From assembly GCA_947579665.1 (NCBI GenBank), contig OX388343.1, positions 100,259,657 through 100,323,656 of the forward strand: a DNA stretch of 64,000 nucleotides, given 5' to 3'. The notes beneath the pieces are model-generated. The model had not been told where the DNA came from. It ran no database searches and saw nothing but the letters and a program-made list of their open reading frames with translations. Made by a program: the position numbers and the translations under genes. The DNA comes from Sympetrum striolatum (taxonomy: Eukaryota; Arthropoda; Insecta; Odonata; Libellulidae). Shown here one piece after another: positions 39,701-46,197 of the stretch (position 1 is its first letter; the number at the start of each line of letters is the position of its first letter).

Positions 39701-41736
39701 AGTGGTTCAAAAAAAAATCTTAAAAATCGCCACAATATATTTTAAATGGCCGATTTTTGCCCCGACCTAGCATCAAACCATGGACAATATTCGAAGATGT
39801 CTTTTTGATTTTCGTTGGATATGCACGGCTCCTAGCGATCCCTTGAATTTCAACTCTCTACTTTTCCGGGAAGTGCCTCAAAATAATTTTCGAAAATCCC
39901 CACCATGTATCCTTATGGAGAAAATCGGGACTTTGGGGCCTTCTGGTATCGAACCCATGACACTGAGGTTCAAAGTCGGTTTTTTTCTGGAGGTTACACG
40001 TTATGGCCAATACGTGGTAAAATTTTCAAGTCAGTGGCACTTGTGGAACATGGTTAGAATTTTGATCCCCTATATATATATAGGTATATCCGGAGAAGCG
40101 TCTATATATAATAGATTATTCAGGAGTAAATGTTGTCCCTTTTAGATGTAACTTATCAATTTAATTAAATTACTACTTATGAAAAATTATTATTGTTATT
40201 ATATATACATAAGTTACTACCTGAAAACCAGGTGTGTCACATTATTTCCTACTTAACTATTACAAAGTTTTCATAATAAATATAAAACAATGCATCATAA
40301 TCATTCCTGGACAATCATCATATCAGATTAAATTAAATATTATAAAGATAATTACACACATTGATTTCCTTAATCATCATTATATTTTAATTTCAATAAA
40401 TTTCTTTAAAAAAATATCTCTATTTTGCAGGAAGGGGCTGAAAGTTTCCTTGGGTAGGTCATTTCAATTTGCTGCAGTTCTATTTATGAAGGAAAATTTC
40501 TGAGCATCATTTCTGTGACCCATAATCCTAATTATAAAATTGTGGTAATTTATTCCCAAAAAATATCTGATGTGGTCAAAACATGACTTTCTCCATATTT
40601 AATGAAAACAGAAGCCTAAGCCAGTAATATATAAATAACTCTAAAACTGAGTGTTACAGAAAAATATTTCAAACAAAAGTTGTAGTAAAATACATCATCT
40701 ATAACTTTGGTACAAATTGTATATAAATACATCACATTCTGTCAGATATTTAAGAAAAACTACAATTTTTTGATAAAAAGCAACTTACGGTTTGCGAGCA
40801 TTCACTAATAACTCCTAAACAATCAGTGTTACGAAAAAATGATTCAAACTAAAGTTGTAGTAATGTATATTATCTACAACCTTTGTATGTAATTGTATAT
40901 ACCTACATTGCATTCTGACAGAGATATGTATGAAAAACTTCCATTTCTGGATAAACAACAACTTCCGGTTAACCATTATTCAAGAATAACTCTTAAGCAA
41001 TCAGTCTTATGAAAAAATAATGCAGACAAAAGTTGTAGTAATGTACATTATCTATAACTTTTGTATGTAATTGTATAAACCTACATTGCATTCTGACAGA
41101 CAGGAATCTGACCAGGGACTACTTTCACTGATGCAGAAAATACTGCCCATATGGCTATTCAGGAGCTCCTAATTACAAGACATTTCAGACATGAAATTGA
41201 AACACCCTGTGATAATTTCTTTAATATTATTATAGATATATCCTGAAACTGCAAACCTTATTAATAATAATGTAGGTGAAACTACACCCATGTATAATGT
41301 ACACTCCTGGCCAAAATTAACGCAGCACCTCCCTAGCGATCCTTATGGCCGGTGCTGCGTTAATTTTGGCCAGGACTGTACATAATGGTTATATTAGGGA
41401 GTGCAACATATATATAAATACATTCATGCAATATTTTATGATATTTTGCAAACATACAAATATTGAATGGATTTAAGTTAATAACAAGTTGTGCAGCTAA
41501 TTTTTTCAATTTTAAATTCATGAAATGTAAAAAATGTGTTTTATTTATGTAATAAAATTAATTAATTTGATTTATCACTCTAGGAGAAACTGTCAGACTC
41601 CTTCAGGCAGGCAAGCGTTAAAATAGGGGCAACGATTGGACTTCAAGTAACTGAGGAGGAAGAAGCTGCATTGGCTGCACAAAAAGTGGAACTTGCTGAA
41701 GTTCACACAACTGGAAAGAAGCAGGATAATACGTGA
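17911..41736 (+). CDS. Two-pore-domain (K2P/TWK-type) potassium channel, complete gene
   Basis: Six coding exons join as 17911-18799, 28893-29095, 30078-30469, 33652-33736, 38932-39012 and 41584-41736. All junctions are GT-AG and in phase, giving 600 aa and a TGA stop. K2P channels are dimeric membrane leak channels that set resting potential; each subunit has four membrane helices and two pore loops. Seen here: TM1 about residues 191-215, pore 1 ending in TIGYG (295-299), TM2 about 309-331, TM3 about 470-493, pore 2 TIGFGD (514-519) and TM4 about 524-550. The 190-residue cytoplasmic N-terminus is rich in Lys/Glu and has no recognised domain. The start at 17911 has G at -3 and +4 and lies downstream of a TATA-like sequence; an in-frame ATG at 17611 has a poorer context. 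The intron interrupting the first GYG filter codon is a known K2P position. The family call is firm; the orthologue is not assigned. Confidence 0.9.
21319..22904 (-). mobile_element. Non-autonomous Helitron, copy 1
   Basis: Read on the - strand it starts at 22904 with A|TCTATAAAAAATGGATGTAT. It ends with the hairpin CCCGTTGA-gaa-TCAACGGG (21350-21331), an 8-nt spacer and CTAG (21322-21319). TC at the start and hairpin plus CTRR at the end are the Helitron hallmarks. No Rep or helicase frame is present, so it must be mobilised in trans. The base after CTAG is A instead of the usual T. It lies head-to-tail with a second copy. Confidence 0.8.
22909..24765 (-). mobile_element. Non-autonomous Helitron, copy 2 (with nested insertion)
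   Basis: The - strand start is at 24765 (A|TCTATAAAAATGGATGTATG). The end is hairpin CCCGTTGA-gaa-TCAACGGG (22940-22921), spacer CGCCTCAG, CTAG and then T, fully canonical. The interior is collinear with copy 1 but diverged, for example CTCGTCTGGAGTCAAACCGT here against CTCTTCTGGGTTCGAACCGT. A 368-bp hAT-like element interrupts it near its 5' end. Confidence 0.82.
24367..24734. mobile_element. hAT-like non-autonomous element nested in Helitron copy 2
   Basis: Terminal inverted repeats TAGAGGTCTGCATGGGCC and, at the right, the complement of TAGAAGTCTACATGGGCC; the interior is rich in GGCCCG/AAGCCC. It is flanked by the direct repeat ATACATATATAC (24355-24366 and 24735-24746). The host is itself (ATAC)-rich, so the exact 8-bp hAT duplication cannot be separated from it. 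Confidence 0.65.
25182..25262. mobile_element. Palindromic MITE, copy 3
   Basis: A full 81-bp copy in intron 1 of the K2P gene, TA at both ends, arms nearly perfect (CACTCCTGGCCAAAATTAAC and GTTAATTTTGGCCAGGACTG). Confidence 0.88.
27383..28612 (+). mobile_element. pogo/Jerky-like DNA transposon relic
   Basis: Inverted ends TAGAGGAAAAGGTGTTA and, at the right, the complement of TAGAGGAAAAGGTGTAAG, each beginning with the TA target. It encloses a transposase relic in the same orientation. The organisation parallels the element at 1010-2062, whose end begins TAGGGGAGA. It ends only 280 bp before K2P coding exon 2. Confidence 0.75.
27750..28115 (+). pseudogene. DDE (pogo/Jerky-type) transposase relic
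   Basis: One frame has PVLLIVDGYFSHV, the block with the second catalytic Asp. After shifts come DKTFMGPLKT, then FGQMYLRLQMAEIAVNGFKV and TGLFHMNCDIFTSAEFIAA. These are the C-terminal blocks of DDE_1-family transposases (usually GFKxTGIYPxNxxIF). Several stops and frameshifts make it non-functional. Confidence 0.7.
28893..29095 (+). CDS. K2P channel coding exon 2 (filter GYG, TM2)
   Basis: Acceptor TTTCAG. The exon completes glycine 297 and reads GYGHIAPATNTGRA, then TM2 with the family-typical GIPMFLILLADFGK stretch, and ends in a basic cytoplasmic linker before GTGAGA. It covers residues 297-364, phase 1 in and phase 0 out. Confidence 0.92.
29096..30077 (+). other. K2P intron 2
   Basis: 982 bp, GTGAGA to TTTAG. 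AT-rich, with no repeat element recognised. Confidence 0.75.
30078..30469 (+). CDS. K2P channel coding exon 3 (cytoplasmic loop, TM3)
   Basis: Residues 365-494. A long Ser/Thr/Gly/Pro-rich TM2-TM3 loop of about 100 residues is followed by TM3 (LPISVAIIILLGYIFVGATI). Acceptor AATTTAG, donor GTGAGT. The loop is longer than in many K2P channels and is the likeliest site for phosphorylation or species-specific variation. Confidence 0.88.
32530..33364 (+). mobile_element. 5'-truncated non-LTR retrotransposon (LINE) fragment
   Basis: The frames encode the C-terminal tail of a LINE polyprotein: EILLQLYYGIIQSKLLYGLI, AQKRSLRIIAG, then HCYNTRFNSDLHLNFNRNEL and SLVLHWYNKLPIECK. It ends in a (TTA) repeat tail at about 33350. 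This tail with YNTR and YNKLP motifs is common in arthropod LINEs; the clade is left open. It is interrupted by a SINE foldback. Confidence 0.7.
32741..32908. mobile_element. SINE inverted pair inserted in the LINE fragment
   Basis: Arms of 56 bp (32741-32796 and 32853-32908) with about three mismatches. The left part read on the - strand is a tRNA-like head (A box TAGTTTAGTGG, B box GGTTTGAGTCC) with tail AGTCACTATTTTTCTCTTCT; the right arm repeats the B-box half and tail on the + strand. Confidence 0.7.
33384..33512 (+). mobile_element. tRNA-derived SINE with target-site duplication
   Basis: A box TAGTCATGTGG; B box in a perfect T-arm stem (CCGGG-TTCGAAT-CCCGG). A short tail ends CTATTACTATTA. 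The 15-bp sequence TGAATAGTTTGGAGG occurs on both sides (33369-33383 and 33513-33527), the duplication left by LINE-assisted insertion. It is therefore a retroposed SINE, not a tRNA gene. Confidence 0.85.
33652..33736 (+). CDS. K2P channel coding exon 4 (pore loop 2)
   Basis: A short 85-bp exon with acceptor CCAACAG and donor GTAATC. It encodes the second pore helix (WEEWSFFESFYFVFISM) and the filter STIGFGDYVPQ, residues 495-523. The Phe in place of the filter Tyr is normal for K2P pore 2. Confidence 0.92.
33737..38931 (+). other. K2P intron 4
   Basis: 5.2 kb. Apart from the monomer-array element at 35951-37115 nothing is recognised; the rest is AT-rich. Confidence 0.75.
35951..37115 (-). 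mobile_element. Helitron-like element with six ~167-bp B-box monomers (copy A)
   Basis: On the - strand it starts A|TCTATTATATATAGATGCTT at 37115. It ends with the hairpin GCTTGCA-gta-TGCAAGC (35986-35970) and ACATTTTACTCGT. In between, the core TCGAACCC (seen on +; GGGTTCGA in element sense) recurs at about 36094, 36260, 36428, 36594, 36765 and 36941, a period of 166-176 bp. There is no coding capacity. Confidence 0.65.
38932..39012 (+). CDS. K2P channel coding exon 5 (TM4)
   Basis: An 81-bp exon in phase 0 on both sides, acceptor GTTTTAG and donor GTGAGA. It encodes HPMYMMASIVYLIFGLALTS and the end of TM4, residues 524-550. It is isolated between 5.2-kb and 2.6-kb introns. Confidence 0.9.
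39471..40115 (-). mobile_element. Helitron-like monomer-array element (copy B, three monomers)
   Basis: The start at 40115 (A|TCTATTATATATAGACGCTT) and the end GCAACATTTTACTCGTAAT are conserved. Cores lie at about 39611, 39774 and 39949. The 3' hairpin has lost one arm. It lies in K2P intron 5. Confidence 0.65.
40637..41100. repeat. Tandem repeat, ~175-bp unit, about 2.7 copies
   Basis: Units start at about 40637, 40810 and 40988. Each has AGTTGTAGTAA, CATTATCTA-type and TTGCATTCTGACAGA blocks in the same order. The sequence is unrelated to the B-box monomers but of similar length. Confidence 0.8.
41300..41380. mobile_element. Palindromic MITE, copy 4
   Basis: A full 81-bp copy in the last K2P intron, about 200 bp before coding exon 6. 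TA at both ends; arms and centre match copy 3 almost exactly, suggesting recent activity of the family. Confidence 0.88.
41584..41736 (+). CDS. K2P channel coding exon 6 (C-terminal tail, stop)
   Basis: Acceptor CACTCTAG. It begins EKLSDSFRQASVKIGATIGL, the conserved post-TM4 segment, then a short acidic tail of 50 residues in all, ending in TGA at 41734-41736. Confidence 0.9.
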   Translation, partial: EKLSDSFRQASVKIGATIGLQVTEEEEAALAAQKVELAEVHTTGKKQDNT

Positions 41737-42810
41737 ATGAAAATCTTTAAAAGACAATTTTACAAATCCAAATCATGAATGATCTCGTCTTAAAGAGGAA
41801 ACTTGTTTGCTTCTTGCTGTCTTCATCAATTATTGCCTTCTTCAATACTTTATCAGTGGATTCTGGTAACAATTTGAATCTTCTAGGTAAAAATCTGAAA
41901 ATATTTTAGCAAAATATTTTTGGGTTCTAAAACAATGAGGTGCTTCTGATAAGATGTAATTACTTAAAAATTATTGAATCTGGCATCGTAATCAAAATTC
42001 TATTGGTAAGTTACATCACGTTTTTAAGTTTTCTTTTCGCTGTACCAGTTTTGAAGCATCTTATTGGAATATTAAGTTATGATTTCTTCAACAAAATATT
42101 ATTTAATATGATGATTTTAATGTACTTTATTAAGGTATTCCAGTGTTTATGTTTTACGTTTATAAAATTTCATATTACTAAGTGAAAAGAAATTTACTCT
42201 TGAAAGAGTAAGTGATGACATTGTTTTGAGCAGTTTAATGTAATCTTCAGCGAAATTTGCTCGCTAACTCTCAGCAGACTTTTTGAGCCAATGATTTTTT
42301 TAATGAAAAATCTATAATTTGAATATAAAACGAGAATTATTTTATGTATGATTTAAAATAAGTTTTGAGACTGACATTGTTAGCTGTAAGCATTAGCTGT
42401 TAAGTTGAATTACAAATGTGGTCTTGGTAGAATTCTGAATTGAGAAAAGGGAATCTTAAGATTTTAAGAGGCAAAATTTGTCTGTTCACTTATAATTCAG
42501 TTTTGTGCCTTGCTCTATTTACTTTTTGAAAAGATTTAAATGGAATGCTTCATTAATACATTCTTCATTGAGAGAAGATAAGGAATATATTTTTCATGAA
42601 TGCACAATGCTTGTATGCCCTAATGCTCTCTTTACCTTGAGCAATGACTGATTTTCATTATAAATCAAGCTGAAAAAATTATTGATGCCATCAAAGACAC
42701 TTTGGTTAGATAAGAATGATAAATATATATCATGTATTTATAAGCAACAAAGAGTTGATTTTTTTCAATTGAAAAAATATTCTTTATACAATAAATGTTA
42801 AAAACAGCCT
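41737..42810 (+). other. 3' UTR of the K2P gene with poly(A) signal at 42790
   Basis: An AT-rich stretch without coding potential follows the stop codon. AATAAA at 42790-42795 is the first canonical poly(A) signal I see, giving a UTR of about 1.05 kb. The exact cleavage site is not visible. Confidence 0.5.
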
Positions 42811-42879
42811 TATACATGTTGAGTGAGCTAATCTGATTTACTCAAACTACTGTAAATCATGCATAAACAGTTTATATTT

Positions 42880-43350
42880 TCAGACAATTCTTTTATTTCA
42901 ATGCAACTTTTAATTGAAAAACATCCTGTTTGAATTTAACAGAACTGAACACAATTATTTTCCAAAACTTCACTTCAAACATGAAAAAGAAACTCTGTCA
43001 TAAGTAAATGATTACAAATTAGGTTACGTTAACATTACCAAATTATCTTGAGAAATAAATGCAGAAGTACATGAAAATAAGTCAGACGAGAAATCAAATA
43101 TCACCTACAGGAAAAACTGTAGCTTTATGTTTGTCAATTACCTGAGAGTAAGATGCCAATTCCAGCTTTGGTTTAACTAAAGGTTGCACAATTGGAAAAT
43201 TAAGCATTTCAGTGTTCACCTTGCAATAAAGTGCCTTTACTCACAAGCCACAGTATGTTATGAGTTACACATAAATTAACATGTTAAACTGGTCCATGAT
43301 AGTGTTAAAAATACCAAATTTATATAAACCAAAGAGAGTAAACTGAAATA
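42880..43350 (-). other. lin-54: 3' UTR of lin-54 with poly(A) signal at 42892-42897
   Basis: On the - strand AATAAA (TTTATT on +, 42892-42897) lies about 455 bp after the lin-54 stop. It sits within about 100 bp of the opposing K2P poly(A) signal, so the two genes end almost tail to tail. Confidence 0.5.
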
Positions 43351-44687
43351 TTAAGTAAAACTGTCAACTTTCCCATCTTCAATACTGTCATTGAAATTCC
43401 TGGCACTTTCAACAATTTGAACCAAACATTTGCCAAATTCCTTGAGAACATTTCTTTCAAGGGCAGAATTAGACACATTACTGTTTTGTCGTTTTACATC
43501 AACTACTTGGGCAATCATGCATTGGCAAGCAGCCTCTATCACAGTTGGTGTCATGAATTCTATAGGCTTCTTTATTTGAATTTGTCCTTGGGGCTGGGTT
43601 TGTCCAGACCTGGGCTCAATGCTATCTCTGTAGGACCTGGGTAGTTCCTGTCTGTTTTTTACATCTTCAATCTCTTGACCGAAATCTTTTACATCTCTGT
43701 ATGCACTGGAAATATTGCGACAGCCAACGCATTTACAAATGTCAGTACAAGAAATCTTTGCTTCGTAACATTCACAATAATTCTTCAAGCACCCAGAACG
43801 CTTGCATTGACAACCTCTGTTGTGGCGCCTTCCATCGCCAATTAATCCCTTTCCAATCTTAGGCCGAAAGGCATCCCTATTTCGATCAAGACAGGATTTA
43901 ATTGCTTTCTGGCGATCTTCTTCATGATCTAGATTATTGGAGCAATTAATACATTTGCACTGATAACAGAACTCTCCATTTGCAAAACATTCACAATAAA
44001 GCTTTAAACATTGAGATTTGGTGCAGTTGCATGGTTTACGAGGAAGCAGGGCTTCAGCAGGAAGAGTAACTGGCTTTGTAACTTTTGGTTCTTCTTTGTG
44101 GACAACGATCTCTTCAGGAGGTTTTGTTTGGATTCTGGATACATATGGTGGTTTTGTTTTGGATAAATCGAATGGTTTTTTGATTTTGACCTCCTGCTTT
44201 GATGAAGGAATAACAACCATTTGAAGAGTGGGACAAGAAGATAATTGAGTTGAGGGTGAAGAAACTTGAGTTGCTGCCGGATTTACAGTCTTGGTAGGGT
44301 TTATAAGTTGAACATACTGAACCTGTTTTCCTTGAACTTGAAATTTGGGAATGGCTCTAACAACGTTCTGAGGAATACATTGTAATAACTGCCCAGTGCT
44401 GGAAACTGCAGTCATTACAGGAGTTACATTACTATCCATGGAGCTTGAAGTCTGAATGGTGTATACTCGTTGCTGTCCAGATATTTGAGAGGTAGAGGTG
44501 GCAACACCTTGGTTTGCATTTTGAAATATATATGTCGGAGTAGTTCGCATTGTAGCAGGAATCACAGTGATCTTTGTTGGTGAACTTGTCATGGAAGTAT
44601 TAACCCTTGTAAAGGTGATTCCTTGACTTACAGCAGTATGTTGTATTTTAGTGGGTGAGATCGGCACCTCAACAATTTGTTGATAGC
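43351..44687 (-). CDS. lin-54: lin-54 coding exon 2 (CXC domains, stop)
   Basis: A single 1337-bp exon carries residues 10 to 454, including both CXC repeats and the C-terminal domain. This is odd beside neighbours whose exons are mostly 80-400 bp. No internal stop or frameshift is seen. Confidence 0.92.
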
Positions 44688-45894
44688 CTGAAATATAACA
44701 AACGTTTATTGTTAACATTTTTCACTTAAATTAGTTTTGACGAGAGAGAAATGGTTAACATGAAACTTGTTATCGATGTGCTAAAGCTGAAAGATTAGTT
44801 AGCATTACTTATTGAAGACATGACTGATGAATATCAACATAACATAATTTAACTCGGAATGTTGTTTTACAAATTTAAAAGGATAAGCAAAACGCGCTTA
44901 ACGTCAACTTCGGAATAAAGATAATGTTGAATTATAAATTCAGATTAAAAGGTTAAATTGGCTTGGACATCAAACTCGGACGTATCAATTCCTTACATTT
45001 ACAATTAATTCACCAAAATATCATATATACAATTTTCAATAATTACAATAATGCTGAGCATTTCAACACACAAAAAATTTCACAAAAATGACAAAATGAA
45101 AATGTAACAATCAATGCAACGTTCGATTGAGGAGATTATGCTACAGAGACATAAAAAAATATGTATTTACCGCAAATGGATTGGAAGTGAAATAAATTCG
45201 AAAATGGGTAAATTGGCTAAATCGGTTCGCGCATGCGCACACATCCAAATTTACAAAAACATTGTTCAAACTTAACACAGCCCGGCATCACATCACAGAA
45301 GTGATGTCGCTGTGACGAAAAATGAAATAAACGTATAAAAGCCACTCAGCTTCTGCAATACTTAGGGCGACCATCATCACACCACTACGTGGGATACGAC
45401 AGGGCCCTGCATATTTTGGCGGGAACTACATTGTTTAGTTCGATAAAAACATTTCGGGAAATAAACTAGGTAGAAACATTATGTGAACCAACAAATATAA
45501 AATCCGTTATTCCGCGCTAAACTATAGAAAACGACAAGGAAAACTGCTTAAGTCTAAATAAGGCAAGATGTAAATTCTACCAAGTCAACAAATAATTGCA
45601 GCGGGATGTATACAGCAACGAATAACTACAGAATAATAATTTTTATGTAGAAACGAACCAAGAAAAAGCAACTCAATAAAATCGTACAGATATGGTAATT
45701 GAAAAGACCTTTATACGTCGATCATGACATGCTCTAATATTCACAACTTAAAGAGTAAACAATCACAATAAATCATGCTATTACAATGTCTAACGCGATA
45801 TTAACACAATTATGCTTCATAGAGTAACATTTTCTTAAAAGTTAATCATATATTCATATAAAATACCTTCAGCTTCGTTTCCTTCATCGTTCAT
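43351..45894 (-). CDS. lin-54: LIN54-like CXC-domain protein (MuvB/DREAM DNA-binding subunit)
   Basis: Two coding exons on the - strand, 45894-45867 and 44687-43351, give 454 aa. LIN54 is the sequence-specific subunit of the nuclear MuvB core (DREAM and MMB complexes) and binds CHR elements in cell-cycle promoters. Two tesmin/TSO1 cysteine-rich repeats are seen at about residues 226-261 (KPCNCTKSQCLKLYCECF) and 300-335 (CQCKRSGCLKNYCECYEAK). They are joined by the diagnostic linker with RNRDAFRPKIGKG, and both repeats keep the tyrosine before CEC that inserts into the DNA minor groove. The C-terminus resembles the helical MuvB-binding end of LIN54. The first 200 residues are Ser/Thr/Gln-rich and low in complexity. 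Fly and human relatives are longer; 454 aa is short but appears complete. It shares a promoter with BRD8. Confidence 0.93.
45228..45240 (+). promoter_or_regulatory. NRF1/Ewg-type palindrome in lin-54 intron 1
   Basis: CGCGCATGCGCAC matches the NRF1 (insect Ewg) consensus YGCGCAYGCGCR. It lies about 190 bp from the E2F-like site in a CpG-containing patch. Confidence 0.45.
45414..45425 (+). promoter_or_regulatory. E2F-consensus-like site in lin-54 intron 1
   Basis: TTTTGGCGGGAA matches the canonical E2F/DP consensus TTTSSCGC plus the GGGAA context. It is about 440 bp inside the gene from the start codon. Binding is inferred. Confidence 0.45.
45867..45894 (-). CDS. lin-54: lin-54 coding exon 1 (28 bp)
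   Basis: On the - strand ATG AAC GAT GAA GGA AAC GAA GCT GAA G is followed by donor GTATTT. It joins in phase to the acceptor TATATTTCAG at 44688, giving MNDEGNEAEGYQQIVEV. The apparent ATG at 44718, which opens the long frame, lies inside the intron upstream of that acceptor and is not the real start. Confidence 0.75.
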
Positions 45895-46163
45895 ATTGAG
45901 TAATCAAGCAAAGTCGATGCAATTCTTGTACCTTAATACTGAATATCGATAGTTATCGATGGCACGATAGCGATTCAAAACTCTCCAGCGATATATGAAC
46001 CGAACTGAACGACCTCAACAACGATCGTCAATTGTTACCGCAAGCTATGGTAAAAAGCTTTGGATTTACCGTGGCGGAATCGAAAGAGTTCTACAAAGTT
46101 GAGTGGTTTTCTATATACGTTCCTCTAATTTTCGTCGAGGTCGTAGAAATATAATTAATTACA
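45895..46163. promoter_or_regulatory. Bidirectional promoter between lin-54 and BRD8
   Basis: Only 269 bp separate the divergent start codons. The core has TATCGATA at 45944-45951 (the DRE bound by DREF), a second TATCGAT at 45954-45960 and a further CGATA at 45965-45969. No TATA box is evident, as is usual for DRE-type housekeeping promoters. Both genes encode chromatin or cell-cycle regulators. Confidence 0.7.
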
Positions 46164-46197
46164 ATGAATAAATTGAAAATGGCTGCTGTTCAAGAAA
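46164..46197 (+). CDS. BRD8: BRD8 coding exon 1
   Basis: Encodes MNKLKMAAVQE plus one base, with donor GTAAGT at 46198. Translation beyond this point is intronic. The first exon is separated from exon 2 by only 79 bp. Confidence 0.8.

Larger units (their letters stand above)
39013..41583 (+). other. K2P intron 5
   Basis: 2.6 kb, GTGAGA to CTCTAG. It contains the array element copy B, a ~175-bp tandem repeat and a palindromic MITE, each listed separately. Confidence 0.75.
44688..45866 (-). other. lin-54 intron 1
   Basis: A 1.2-kb intron with GT-AG ends on the - strand. Its 45228-45430 part is richer in CpG and holds an NRF1-like palindrome and an E2F-like site (listed separately), suggesting an internal or alternative promoter. 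No repeat element is recognised. Confidence 0.7.

Noticed and set aside
44688..44718. lin-54 start at the ATG at 44718
   Set aside because: The interval contains a good splice acceptor (TATATTTCAG), and a 28-bp upstream exon joins in phase with an ATG next to the promoter.
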